Shown: piece after piece, positions 16,809 to 24,866 of the stretch
How the letters are laid out: each line of letters begins with the position of its first letter
How positions within the stretch are numbered: the first letter of the stretch is position 1
From: Solirubrum koreensis
Lineage (GTDB): Bacteria > Bacteroidota > Bacteroidia > Cytophagales > Hymenobacteraceae
Length of the DNA: 64,000 bases
NCBI RefSeq assembly: GCF_039541855.1
Contig: NZ_BAABHA010000002.1
Span: forward strand, 682,001-746,000
Direction: 5' to 3'
The notes under the pieces: model-generated
Database searches by the model: none
Seen by the model: only the letters and a program-made list of their open reading frames with translations
Told to the model about the DNA's origin: nothing
Made by a program: the position numbers and the translations under genes

Positions 16809-17357
16809 TTATTTCTTGGCGTTGGCAAACGGCATCCCGAAGGCGCGCAGCAGCTCGTAGCTCTGCTCGTCGTTTTCAGCCGTCGTCACGAAGGTGATGT
16901 CCATACCGGCAATTTCCTTGATCTTATCGATCGAAATTTCCGGGAAAATGATTTGCTCCTTAACGCCGAGGGTGTAGTTACCACGGCCATCGAAGCCTTT
17001 GTCGCTGATGCCTTTGAAGTCGCGTACGCGGGGCAGAGCAACGGTCAGCAGACGGTCGAGGAATTCGTACATCTGCTCACCACGCAGCGTTACGCGGGCG
17101 CCAATCGGCATACCCTCGCGCAGCTTGAAGTTCGAAACCGAACGCTTCGCGATGGTCGGCACAGCTTTCTGACCGGTGATGATGGTCAGCTCGTCCACGC
17201 CATTGTCAACCAGCTTCTTGTCGGCTACTGCCTTACCAATACCCCGGTTGATGCAGATTTTGCTGATGCGCGGCACCTGCATGCTGCTTTTGAACTGGAA
17301 TTTCTCCTGCAGCTGCTGGCGAATCTCCTTGTTGTATATGTCTTTGAGTCGAGCCAT
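16809..17357 (-). CDS. rplE: 50S ribosomal protein L5
   Basis: A 182-residue uL5 that binds 5S rRNA and contacts the P-site tRNA. Seen: MARLKDIYNKEIRQQLQEKF, VPRISKICINRGIG, ITGQKAVPTIAKRSVSNFKL, and GRGNYTLGVKEQIIFPEI. Standard length; 15 bases after rplX and 8 before rpsN. Confidence 0.98.
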   Translation of the reverse strand: MARLKDIYNKEIRQQLQEKFQFKSSMQVPRISKICINRGIGKAVADKKLVDNGVDELTIITGQKAVPTIAKRSVSNFKLREGMPIGARVTLRGEQMYEFLDRLLTVALPRVRDFKGISDKGFDGRGNYTLGVKEQIIFPEISIDKIKEIAGMDITFVTTAENDEQSYELLRAFGMPFANAKK

Positions 17358-17372
17358 TGTCGTTGGGCCTAA

Positions 17373-17636
17373 TTAGGCTTTATTAGAATCAACCAGCTTG
17401 ACGTTGCTCACGTGAATGGGAGCCTCGATCTTGGTGATGCCACCCTGGGGCGACTTTGCACTGGGTTTATTGTGCTTGGTCACCAGGTTCAGGCCCTCCA
17501 CGATTACGCGCTGGGTGGTACGGTTTACCGACTTGATAACGCCGGTCTTGCCACGCTCGTCACCAGCAATAACCAGGACGTTGTCACCGGTTTTCACGTG
17601 CAACTTTACGGGCGCTGCTTTTGCTTTCGTTGCCAT
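17373..17636 (-). CDS. rplX: 50S ribosomal protein L24
   Basis: An 87-residue uL24, an early 50S assembly initiator. The KOW motif is clear (VKTGDNVLVIAGDERGKTGV), followed by IVEGLNLVTKHNKPS and HVSNVKLVD. It is shorter than many family members (100-110 residues) because it stops soon after the HVSNV segment. Confidence 0.97.
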   Translation of the reverse strand: MATKAKAAPVKLHVKTGDNVLVIAGDERGKTGVIKSVNRTTQRVIVEGLNLVTKHNKPSAKSPQGGITKIEAPIHVSNVKLVDSNKA

Positions 17637-17639
17637 TGG

Positions 17640-18008
17640 TTAGAGAACTTCAGGAGCCAGCGACACGATTTTCATGAACTGCTTCTCGCGCAGTTCGCGG
17701 GCTACCGGCCCGAAGATACGCGTGCCACGCGGCTCGTCGTTGTTGTTGAGCAGCACGGCGGCGTTGTCGTCGAAGCGGATGTACGAACCGTCTTTGCGGC
17801 GTACTTCCTTCTTCGTGCGAACTACCACAGCTTTCGATACGGCACCCTTCTTGGCATTGCCCGAGGGGATGGCCGACTTGATAGCTACGACAATTTTGTC
17901 GCCTACCGAAGCATACTTCTTGCCCGTGCCACCTAGGACACGGATGCAGAGTACTTCTTTGGCGCCGCTGTTGTCGGCTACCGTCAGACGGGATTCTTGC
18001 TGGATCAT
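17640..18008 (-). CDS. rplN: 50S ribosomal protein L14
   Basis: A 122-residue uL14 at the subunit interface. Seen: MIQQESRLTVADNSGAKEVL, GDKIVVAIKSAIPSGNAKKG, DGSYIRFDDNAAVLLNN, and GTRIFGPVARELREKQFMKI. Full family length. It begins one base after rpsQ and ends 3 bases before rplX. Confidence 0.98.
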   Translation of the reverse strand: MIQQESRLTVADNSGAKEVLCIRVLGGTGKKYASVGDKIVVAIKSAIPSGNAKKGAVSKAVVVRTKKEVRRKDGSYIRFDDNAAVLLNNNDEPRGTRIFGPVARELREKQFMKIVSLAPEVL

Positions 18009-18009
18009 C

Positions 18010-18300
18010 TTACTTGGCTCGCTCTACGATTTCAACCAAACGCCACCGCTTCCGCTTGCTCAGCGGACGGGTTTCCATGATGCGCACCGTATCGCCTTCA
18101 CCACACTCGTTGTTTTCGTCGTGGGCGGTGAACTTGGTCGACTTCGACACGAATTTGCCGTAAATCGGGTGCTTCATTTTGCTTTCAACCACAACCACGA
18201 TGGTCTTATCCATCTTGCTGCTGGTTACGCGGCCGACGCGCTCTTTGCGCAGGTTACGCTCTTCCGTAGCGACGCCCTGCTGTTCTGCGTTGTTTTCCAT
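18010..18300 (-). CDS. rpsQ: 30S ribosomal protein S17
   Basis: A 96-residue uS17. The core (RNLRKERVGRVTSSKMDKTI, HPIYGKFV, ETRPLSKRKRWRLVEI) is standard. A hydrophilic N-terminal leader of about 13 residues (MENNAEQQGVATE) precedes it, slightly longer than usual. Order rplP-rpmC-rpsQ-rplN is canonical. Confidence 0.97.
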   Translation of the reverse strand: MENNAEQQGVATEERNLRKERVGRVTSSKMDKTIVVVVESKMKHPIYGKFVSKSTKFTAHDENNECGEGDTVRIMETRPLSKRKRWRLVEIVERAK

Positions 18301-18320
18301 TGCTTACTTATCAGCGGGTA

Positions 18321-18521
18321 CTACGAGTTTTGCTCCTGCTCGCGACGCTTCAGCTCGGTGAGCAAGCGGGCGATGTTGCGCCGACCGTACTTGATGCGGG
18401 TCGGGTTTTCCAAGGGCGAGATGGCGTGGGCAAACCGCAAGGTCTGACCGTTGGTCTGCTCTTTTTTGATTTTCTCTTTCAGCTCCTCGAGCGAAAGGGC
18501 ACGAACTTCAGCGTTTTTCAT
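18321..18521 (-). CDS. rpmC: 50S ribosomal protein L29
   Basis: A 66-residue uL29, a small helical protein at the peptide exit. Seen: MKNAEVRALSLEELKEKIKK and NPTRIKYGRRNIARLLTEL, a typical two-helix pattern. It starts 2 bases after rplP. Confidence 0.96.
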   Translation of the reverse strand: MKNAEVRALSLEELKEKIKKEQTNGQTLRFAHAISPLENPTRIKYGRRNIARLLTELKRREQEQNS

Positions 18522-18523
18522 CT

Positions 18524-18949
18524 TTACTTGGCCTCAACGTAGTCGCGACGTACCACAAATTGGGTGCGAACCGGCAGCTTTTGGGCTGCCAAACGCAGCG
18601 ACTCCTGAGCCAGTTCCAACGAAACCCCGTCCGATTCGAACAGGATGGTGCCGGGCTTTACTACGGCTACCCAGTACTCGGGCGAGCCTTTGCCCTTACC
18701 CATACGTACCTCTGCAGGCTTCTTCGTGATGGGCTTGTCTGGGAAGATACGGATCCACACTTGGCCTTCGCGCTTCATAGCGCGGGTCATGGCGATACGA
18801 GCTGCTTCAATCTGGCGGGCCGTAATCCAGGCCTGCTCCAAAGATTTGATAGCGAACGAACCGAAGTCGATGGAGCTACCGCGGTAGGCCAGGCCGTGTA
18901 CGCGGCCCTTCTGCATCTTCCGATATTTGGTTCTTTTCGGTTGTAACAT
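18524..18949 (-). CDS. rplP: 50S ribosomal protein L16
   Basis: A 141-residue uL16 near the A-site finger. Seen: MLQPKRTKYRKMQKGRVHGL, IEAARIAMTRAMKREGQVWI, FPDKPITKKPAEVRMGKGKG. Standard length. It follows rpsC by 34 bases. Confidence 0.98.
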   Translation of the reverse strand: MLQPKRTKYRKMQKGRVHGLAYRGSSIDFGSFAIKSLEQAWITARQIEAARIAMTRAMKREGQVWIRIFPDKPITKKPAEVRMGKGKGSPEYWVAVVKPGTILFESDGVSLELAQESLRLAAQKLPVRTQFVVRRDYVEAK

Positions 18950-18983
18950 GTCTTAGTCTCGAAAAAGAAGTGGAAGAGAAGGA

Positions 18984-19913
18984 CTAACGACGGGGGCCAC
19001 GGCCTGCGCCGCCACCACCTGGGTTGCCACCACGGTTGCCACTGGCACCTGCGCCACCGCCACGGTTGCCACCGCCGGCACCGCCGCCGAAGCCACCACG
19101 ACCAGCACCGCCACCCTGGCCACCACGGTTGTCACCGCCGCCACGTGGGCCACGGTCACCACCACGACCGCCACGGTCGCCACGCTCACCCCGGTCACCC
19201 CGCTCGCCACGACCACCACGGTCGCCACGGTCGTTGCCACCCTGGCCCTGCTGCTGAGTCAGCAACTGGTTGGGCGAGAGGTCGGGCTTGCCGAATACTT
19301 CACCACGCATAATCCACACCTTGATGCCAATTTTGCCATACACCGTCTGGGCTTCAGACAGGGCGTAGTCGATATCAGCACGGAGGGTGTGCAGCGGAGT
19401 GCGGCCTTCCTTGTATTGTTCTGAACGGGCAATTTCAGCACCGCCGAGGCGGCCGCCGCACTGCACCTTGATGCCTTCAGCACCCACGCGAATGGCGCCC
19501 TGAATGGCTTGCTTCATCGCACGACGGAAGGAGATACGCGCCTGCAGCTGCTGAGCGATGCTTTCGCCTACCAGCTTGGCGTCGAGTTCCGGGCGCTTGA
19601 TTTCGAAGATATTGATCTGAACGTCTTTGCTCGTGAGCTTTTTCAGCTCGTCTTTGATCTTATCAACTTCCTGGCCGCCCTTACCAATTACCACACCCGG
19701 ACGAGCCGTGTTGATGGTGATGGTGATGCGCTTCAGGGTGCGCTCGATGATGATCTTCGAGATGCCACCCTTCGGGATGCGTGCCAGGATGTATTTGCGG
19801 ATTTTCTCGTCTTCGACCAGTTTGTCAGCAAAGTCTTTGCCGCCATACCAGTTCGAATCCCAACCCTTAATGATGCCGAGGCGGAAACCTACCGGATTAA
19901 CTTTCTGTCCCAT
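18984..19913 (-). CDS. rpsC: 30S ribosomal protein S3 with an RGG-rich C-terminal tail
   Basis: A 309-residue uS3. The normal protein occupies residues 1-222: MGQKVNPVGFRLGIIKGWDS, the KH domain (VVIGKGGQEVDKIKDELKKL) and the C-terminal domain ending WIMRGEVFGKPDLS. From residue 223 to the end runs an 87-residue tail made almost only of Gly, Arg, Asp, Asn and Ala, first RGDRGERGDRGG-like, then glycine-rich. S3 in this phylum is usually about 240-280 residues, so a disordered, arginine-rich extension has been added. It may bind mRNA at the entry channel (inference). Neighbours are rplV (5-base gap) and rplP (34-base gap). Confidence 0.97.
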   Translation of the reverse strand: MGQKVNPVGFRLGIIKGWDSNWYGGKDFADKLVEDEKIRKYILARIPKGGISKIIIERTLKRITITINTARPGVVIGKGGQEVDKIKDELKKLTSKDVQINIFEIKRPELDAKLVGESIAQQLQARISFRRAMKQAIQGAIRVGAEGIKVQCGGRLGGAEIARSEQYKEGRTPLHTLRADIDYALSEAQTVYGKIGIKVWIMRGEVFGKPDLSPNQLLTQQQGQGGNDRGDRGGRGERGDRGERGDRGGRGGDRGPRGGGDNRGGQGGGAGRGGFGGGAGGGNRGGGAGASGNRGGNPGGGGAGRGPRR

Positions 19914-19918
19914 AATAC

Positions 19919-20419
19919 TTATTCGGTGGCGTCAGCCGCGGTTTGGGTATCAGCTTTCTTGGTCGAGCGACGCGTCGTCTTCTTCGGTGCTTCTTCAGCG
20001 GCCGGAGCTACGGCAGCCGGAGCAGTTTCCTGCTTGGCAGCGGCATCTTTCAGACCCTGGCGGCTGCCAATGGCTTCCACCTTCGAATCAATGATCAGCG
20101 TGATGTGGTTGCTGCGCTTACGAATGCGGTGACCACGGCCCTGAGGGGCGGGGCGCAGACGCTTCAGCTGGCGGCCTTCATCAACGAAAATCTCTTTGAT
20201 GTAAAGATTAGCGTCTTCGATACGCTCGTCTTCGTTCTTCTGCTGCCAGTTGGCCAAAGCCGACAGGAGCAGTTTCTCGATACGCTCAGCGCCCGAATTA
20301 GCCTCAAACTTCAACAAGCCCAAGGCACGGGTAACGCTTTTGCCGCGTACTAGGCCGGCCACGAGGCGCATCTTGCGCGGCGAGGTCGGTACGTTACGGA
20401 GTTTAGCTACTGCTTCCAT
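19919..20419 (-). CDS. rplV: 50S ribosomal protein L22 with Ala/Lys-rich tail
   Basis: A 166-residue uL22 lining the exit tunnel. The core is residues 1-117: MEAVAKLRNVPTSPRKMRLV, AGLVRGKSVTRALGLL, and the tunnel hairpin RPAPQGRGHRIRKRSNHITL. From about residue 118 a low-complexity tail follows (many Ala, Pro, Glu, then KKTTRRSTKKADTQTA). The tail resembles in composition the L17 tail in the same block. Confidence 0.97.
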   Translation of the reverse strand: MEAVAKLRNVPTSPRKMRLVAGLVRGKSVTRALGLLKFEANSGAERIEKLLLSALANWQQKNEDERIEDANLYIKEIFVDEGRQLKRLRPAPQGRGHRIRKRSNHITLIIDSKVEAIGSRQGLKDAAAKQETAPAAVAPAAEEAPKKTTRRSTKKADTQTAADATE

Positions 20420-20422
20420 GTC

Positions 20423-20701
20423 TTAGCGCTTGCCTTTGTCTTTTTTGGCGACGTGGCCGCGGAAGTTGCGCGTGGGCGCAAATTCCCCAAGCTTGTGACC
20501 GACCATGTTTTCGGTCACATACACCGGGATAAATTTATTGCCGTTGTGAACGGCGAAGGTATGCCCTACAAAGTCCGGCGAAATCATCGAGCGACGCGAC
20601 CAGGTCTTCACCACCGATTTTTTGTTGGACTCCTCCATCACTTGCACCTTCCGCTCCAGGCGGAAGTCGATGTACGGGCCTTTTTTAAGCGAACGTGCCA
20701 T
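20423..20701 (-). CDS. rpsS: 30S ribosomal protein S19
   Basis: A 92-residue uS19 of the 30S head. Seen: MARSLKKGPYIDFRLERKV, TWSRRSMISPDFVGHTFAVH, VYVTENMVGHKLGEFAPTR. Its start overlaps the last base of rplB and it ends 3 bases before rplV. Confidence 0.98.
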   Translation of the reverse strand: MARSLKKGPYIDFRLERKVQVMEESNKKSVVKTWSRRSMISPDFVGHTFAVHNGNKFIPVYVTENMVGHKLGEFAPTRNFRGHVAKKDKGKR

Positions 20702-21528
20702 TACTTCTTGCCTTTACGCGAAACGATGAGTTGCTCAGAGTACTTGTTCTTGTTGCGGGTCTTCTTGCCTTTCGACAGCAGACCTTTGCGGCTGCGTGGG
20801 TGACCACCCGACGACTTGCCTTCGCCACCGCCCATGGGGTGGTCAACGGGGTTCATCGCAACACCACGTACGCGAGGACGACGACCGGCCCAACGGTTAC
20901 GACCGGCTTTGCCCATGCGAACGTTCATATGGTCGCCGTTCGAAACCGTACCAACCGTGGCAATGCAGGTTACCAGAACCATGCGCATTTCACCGGAAGG
21001 CAGTTTCAACGTAGCGTACTTGTCTTCGCGAGCTACCAGCTGGGCGTAAGTGCCAGCCGAGCGAGCGAGAACTGCACCAGCACCGGGCATCAGCTCGATG
21101 TTGTGTACAATCGTACCGAGCGGCATGTTGCGCAGGGTAAGGGCGTTGCCTACTTCCGGGGTGGCAGAGGGGCCAGCTACTACCGTAGCGCCTACCGTCA
21201 AGCCAGCCGGAGCGATAATGTACGCCTTCTCGCCATCTGCATAATGCAGCAGGGCGATGCGAGCGGTACGGTTGGGGTCGTACTCAATCTCCTTCACGGT
21301 AGCTGGCACATCGTGCTTGCTGCGCTTGAAGTCGATTACGCGGTACTTCTGCTTGTGACCACCACCGATGTAACGGTTGGTCATTTTTCCGGAATCATTC
21401 CGGCCACCGGATTTTTTGAGGGGTGCCAACAGCGACTTCTCCGGCGTCGACGTGGTAATCTCGTCGAAAGCCGGGGCGATGCGGAAGCGCTGACCCGGTG
21501 ATGTTGGTCTTAGTTTTTTGAGTGCCAT
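20701..21528 (-). CDS. rplB: 50S ribosomal protein L2
   Basis: A 275-residue uL2, essential for peptidyl transferase assembly. Seen: KKSGGRNDSGKMTNRYIGGG, YDPNRTARIALLHYADGEK, GEMRMVLVTCIATVGTVSN, and the conserved VRGVAMNPVDHPMGGGEGKS with the functional histidine. Standard length. Confidence 0.98.
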   Translation of the reverse strand: MALKKLRPTSPGQRFRIAPAFDEITTSTPEKSLLAPLKKSGGRNDSGKMTNRYIGGGHKQKYRVIDFKRSKHDVPATVKEIEYDPNRTARIALLHYADGEKAYIIAPAGLTVGATVVAGPSATPEVGNALTLRNMPLGTIVHNIELMPGAGAVLARSAGTYAQLVAREDKYATLKLPSGEMRMVLVTCIATVGTVSNGDHMNVRMGKAGRNRWAGRRPRVRGVAMNPVDHPMGGGEGKSSGGHPRSRKGLLSKGKKTRNKNKYSEQLIVSRKGKK

Positions 21529-21583
21529 TGCTTAGCTGAATTGCTCTGGCGAGGGGGTGCCCCGCCCGAAACGATGGTGCTGC

Positions 21584-21871
21584 TTAGATGCCGCTGTAGA
21601 AGTCGATGATGTCGCCTTCCTTCACGGTCACGATGGCTTTTTTGCCATGCGGACGGCGGCCAATTACAGCACCCGTCTTCGTGAACTTCGACTTGAGTTT
21701 GCCGTTGGTGCGGATAGTGTTTACACTCAACACCGTTACGCCGTACAGCTGCTCAATTTCTTTTTTGATCTGAACCTTGTTGGCGTTACGCTCCACGGAG
21801 AAGGCGTACTGGCCTTTCTCGTTCAGCGCCGTAGCCTTCTCGGTCACGATGGGCTTCTTGATCGTGCTCAT
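21584..21871 (-). CDS. rplW: 50S ribosomal protein L23
   Basis: A 95-residue uL23 at the exit tunnel, the docking site for trigger factor and SRP. Seen: MSTIKKPIVTEKATALNEKG, YAFSVERNANKVQIKKEIEQ, VNTIRTNGKLKSKF. It overlaps rplD by one base. The 55-base gap before rplB contains a short GC-rich hairpin (around 21550-21570). Confidence 0.97.
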   Translation of the reverse strand: MSTIKKPIVTEKATALNEKGQYAFSVERNANKVQIKKEIEQLYGVTVLSVNTIRTNGKLKSKFTKTGAVIGRRPHGKKAIVTVKEGDIIDFYSGI

Positions 21872-22509
21872 TACTCAGCGGCCGTGTAAAGTTGGTTGAG
21901 CGCCTGCAGGCCATCTTCCGATAGCAACAGGGTGTCCGTGTTCAGCAGGTCGTGGGTATTCAGAGCAACGGGCGTAGCCACTTTTACTTTCTGAATGTTA
22001 CGAGCCGACAGCACCACGTTCTTGTTAGCCTCACCAGTCACCAGCAAAGTCTTTTTGCCGTTGTTCAGCTTCAGGCCGCTCAGAATGTTGAGAAAGTCTT
22101 TGGTCCGGGGAGTTTCAATGCTGAAGTTCTCAACCAGGGCCAAACGGTTTTCGCGAGCAAGAACCGACAGCGCCGACAAACGGGCCAGCTGCTTGGTTTT
22201 CTTGTTCACTTTGAAACCGTAGTCACGGGGCTTAGGACCGAATACGCGACCACCACCGATGAAAACCGGCGACTTCATCGAACCAGCACGGGCACCGCCG
22301 GTACCTTTCTGCTTCTTCAGTTTCTTGGTCGTGCGGGCAATTTCAGCGCGCTCCTTCGACTTATGCGTGCCTTGGCGCTGGTTAGCCAAGTACAGCTTTA
22401 CGTCGAGGTACATGGCGTGCTCATTCGGCTCCAGCCCGAAGATGGCGTCAGACAGCGTAACCTTGCGGCCGGTGTCTTCACCTTTGATCGTCAATACAGA
22501 GAGTTCCAT
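21871..22509 (-). CDS. rplD: 50S ribosomal protein L4
   Basis: A 212-residue uL4 with a globular domain and a tunnel-lining loop (RTTKKLKKQKGTGGARAGSM, then VFGPKPRDYGFKVNKK). In enterobacteria L4 autoregulates the S10 operon; nothing here shows whether that happens. It begins 5 bases after rplC. Confidence 0.98.
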   Translation of the reverse strand: MELSVLTIKGEDTGRKVTLSDAIFGLEPNEHAMYLDVKLYLANQRQGTHKSKERAEIARTTKKLKKQKGTGGARAGSMKSPVFIGGGRVFGPKPRDYGFKVNKKTKQLARLSALSVLARENRLALVENFSIETPRTKDFLNILSGLKLNNGKKTLLVTGEANKNVVLSARNIQKVKVATPVALNTHDLLNTDTLLLSEDGLQALNQLYTAAE

Positions 22510-22514
22510 CGCGC

Positions 22515-23135
22515 CTATTTCTCCAGGATAACGTAACCGTTTTTAGCACCGGGCACCGAGCCGCTCACCAAGATGAGGTTGTGCTCGAGCATCACGCGCA
22601 GAACCTTCAGGTTTTGCACTTTCACACGGTCACCGCCCATACGACCCGCCATGCGCATTCCTTTGAACACGCGCGAAGGCCACGAGCAAGCACCGATAGA
22701 ACCGGGGTGACGGCCGCGGTTGTGCTGGCCGTGGGTTTGACCACCTACACCAGCAAAGTTGTGACGCTTTACAACGCCTTGGAAACCCTTGCCTTTGGAA
22801 GTACCAACTACATCGACGAAGTCACCTTCTACGAAGTATTCGGCATTCACTTCGGCGCCGAGCGTGTACGAAGCCACGTCGTCGGTGCGGAATTCCACGA
22901 GTTTCTTGCGGGGGGTAACTCCCGCCTTAGCGAAATGGCCAGCCAACGGTTTGTTGGTGTTCTTGGCCTTCTTGTCGCCGTACCCGAGTTGAACAGCTGT
23001 GTAGCCGTCGTTCTCGAGCGTTTTCACCTGCGTCACTACGCACGGGCCAGCTTGGATGAGCGTGCAGGGCACGTTCTTGCCGTCCGGAGTGAAGAGGCTT
23101 GTCATACCGATTTTTTTACCGATAATGCCAGGCAT
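22515..23135 (-). CDS. rplC: 50S ribosomal protein L3
   Basis: A 206-residue uL3. Start MPGIIGKKIGMTSLFTPDG at the ATG 23135 is the family start; the frame extends to 23210 but with unrelated residues. The KGFQGVVKRHNFAGVGGQTH loop that reaches the peptidyl transferase centre is present. Here rplC is the first gene of its transcript: its normal predecessor rpsJ is 1.7 kb upstream, beyond a terminator and an unrelated membrane-protein gene, and rplC has its own promoter element at 23198-23205. Confidence 0.98.
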   Translation of the reverse strand: MPGIIGKKIGMTSLFTPDGKNVPCTLIQAGPCVVTQVKTLENDGYTAVQLGYGDKKAKNTNKPLAGHFAKAGVTPRKKLVEFRTDDVASYTLGAEVNAEYFVEGDFVDVVGTSKGKGFQGVVKRHNFAGVGGQTHGQHNRGRHPGSIGACSWPSRVFKGMRMAGRMGGDRVKVQNLKVLRVMLEHNLILVSGSVPGAKNGYVILEK

Positions 23136-23197
23136 TCGAATGGGATTAGAGAAAAGACACAGGAAAACGCCCGAATGACGTTTTCGGAAAGGGAGTG

Positions 23198-23205
23198 CAA
23201 AGCTA
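23198..23205 (-). promoter_or_regulatory. Putative promoter of the rplC-rpsN ribosomal operon
   Basis: Minus strand TAGCTTTG followed by C matches TAnnTTTG. A TTG lies 22 bases upstream (in GGTTGCAATTTT), slightly further than the ideal 19-21. The leader to the rplC ATG would be about 55-60 bases. The flanks are AT-rich, unlike the neighbouring coding DNA. Confidence 0.65.
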
Positions 23206-23380
23206 GGCAATTGTTAAGATAAAATTGCAACCCCCTTCTGAAATAATTTATGAACCCTTACGGCTATAAGTCAGCACGTTCGGCTGCGTAGCCATACTCC
23301 AACTGGAACGAGCAAAACAGCAGCACCACGGAATTGGTCAATAATTTGTGGTGCGCCGCTCTTATTCAGGTTCGCGGGCT

Positions 23381-24715
23381 TCAGCTTGAATAAGTCACTG
23401 TATTTGTTGTAACAGGCTTATTTAAATCCCCACGTGAGGGGATTACCCAAAGCAGGAACGCGAGGAAGAAGGCTGGAATAACTGTACCAATTTGGCTTTC
23501 CAACATAGGGTTCACCATGAAGGAAACGGTAATAACCGAATAATACGCCAGTAGCAACCAGTGCCAGCGGCGCCGTGCCCACCAAAGGGGGTAGTAAAAT
23601 CCGAGCAGAAACACCATTAGCCCAACCGCTCCATAGGACACCAGTTGTTCGAGGTACTGGTTGTGGGGGCGGTTGTAATTATTGGAGGTAATCTGAGGAA
23701 ACAGCGCTTGATACTGGGCACTCATTTCCCGGTGAACATCTGCTTTGCCAACTCCCCAGACTGGATTCTCCTTCGCTATGGCCCAGGCAGCCTGATACGA
23801 ATAGACCCGGCCCACCAAAGAATACCGATTTGCTTCCTGCGACTGGCCTAGCTGCCCAGCGTCTTCGCGGGTATTGTGGTACTTGTTATAGAAAGTGGGC
23901 AAGCACACATAGCTCACGATGGGCATCAGTAGCAGAAAGCATCCTAGCAACGCCGCCTTTAGTATTTGGCGGCGCCACAGTAAACGGGCACCATACATCA
24001 TGCTAAATACATAGAAAGCAAGCAGCCCGCTACGAACAGCCAGCAGGTATTGGAAGAAAACAAGGAATACAACGCACCCTATAAGCCACTTCCTAGTATT
24101 GGCGGCTAACTGTTCACATTCCAATAACTGAACTCCTGTAGCGGTTGCCAACGCCACCAAAATGCTGAAGTTAACATGGTCGGGCACCGTGGGCATTAGT
24201 TTGGAGTGCTTGTATAATTCATGCACTTCCTCGGCGTGAAACAAGTAGTACACCGTGCTTCCGACAGCTGAGGCTGCTGTAATCAAAACGAAGAAGGTGT
24301 ACAATATACCACGCAGGCGAGCCGACGGAGCAGGCAAAATCACAAAGGCAATGGGCAGTAATAGGAAAGGCAGTTGCAATACAACTCCCCGCCAAAACTC
24401 CTTCATGTTATCCGCATCGGTGTTTATTCCCGACACCAATTGCAATGCAAAGAGCAGCGTTACCGCGGCGTAAGGAGGTAGCTTATCCAGCTGCTCTGCC
24501 CTACGGTTTAGAACTAAATAAATCAGTCCTATAAGGGTTATAAGAGCAATGCCAATGCTGGAAAGCGTGCGCAGCAGCGGAACGGTATACATTCCCAGCA
24601 AAACCAATCCGCAGCCACTAACGGCTGCGGTTGAAGTCCACGGCTCGGTCATGGACTTTTGTGGCATATCAGCTTTAGTTGTTTGAATGGTCATCATGAT
24701 TACATCAGGTAGCAA
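23381..24715 (-). CDS. O-antigen ligase / Wzy polymerase family membrane protein
   Basis: A 444-residue polytopic protein with about ten to twelve hydrophobic segments. The Wzy_C/O-antigen-ligase loop is recognisable: KENPVWGVGKADVHREM, then RPHNQYLEQLVSYGAVGLMV. Family members join O-antigen to lipid A-core or polymerise glycans in the periplasm. It is distantly similar to the protein at 52048-53322. Its DNA is visibly poorer in G+C than the ribosomal genes around it. It lies between rpsJ and rplC, after the rpsJ terminator and before the rplC promoter, on the same strand. The start could also be an internal ATG (MMTIQTTKADM... at 24697 or 24694). Exact substrate unknown. Confidence 0.85.
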   Translation of the reverse strand: MLPDVIMMTIQTTKADMPQKSMTEPWTSTAAVSGCGLVLLGMYTVPLLRTLSSIGIALITLIGLIYLVLNRRAEQLDKLPPYAAVTLLFALQLVSGINTDADNMKEFWRGVVLQLPFLLLPIAFVILPAPSARLRGILYTFFVLITAASAVGSTVYYLFHAEEVHELYKHSKLMPTVPDHVNFSILVALATATGVQLLECEQLAANTRKWLIGCVVFLVFFQYLLAVRSGLLAFYVFSMMYGARLLWRRQILKAALLGCFLLLMPIVSYVCLPTFYNKYHNTREDAGQLGQSQEANRYSLVGRVYSYQAAWAIAKENPVWGVGKADVHREMSAQYQALFPQITSNNYNRPHNQYLEQLVSYGAVGLMVFLLGFYYPLWWARRRWHWLLLAYYSVITVSFMVNPMLESQIGTVIPAFFLAFLLWVIPSRGDLNKPVTTNTVTYSS

Positions 24716-24803
24716 AGCGGCTGATGCGGTCTGCTTGATTACGCAAATACGGTATTATCCTCTTGTATTGCCGGATTTCGTCCATGACGTCTTACCCTAG
24801 CTT

Positions 24804-24846
24804 AAAAAACAAGCCCCACCGACTCAAGGAATCGGTGGGGCTTGTT
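24804..24846 (-). terminator. Strong terminator after rpsJ
   Basis: Perfect 15-base inverted repeat, arms 24808-24822 and 24832-24846, nine-base loop, followed on the minus strand by a run of T residues. It closes the rpsL-rpsG-fusA-rpsJ transcript only 21 bases after the rpsJ stop. Confidence 0.9.
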
Positions 24847-24866
24847 CGTTCAAACGAGGGCTATCC

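Noticed and set aside
18984..19250. Repeat-rich DNA considered as CRISPR or a tandem repeat element
   Set aside because: The repeats are in frame within rpsC and encode a Gly/Arg tail; there are no uniform spacers.
23381..24715. Possible insertion element between rpsJ and rplC
   Set aside because: No transposase, target duplication or terminal repeats seen; the gene encodes a ligase-family membrane protein.
24735..24760. Possible promoter for the ligase-family gene at 23381-24715
   Set aside because: Only a partial match (CGTATTTG) to TAnnTTTG; not strong enough to report.
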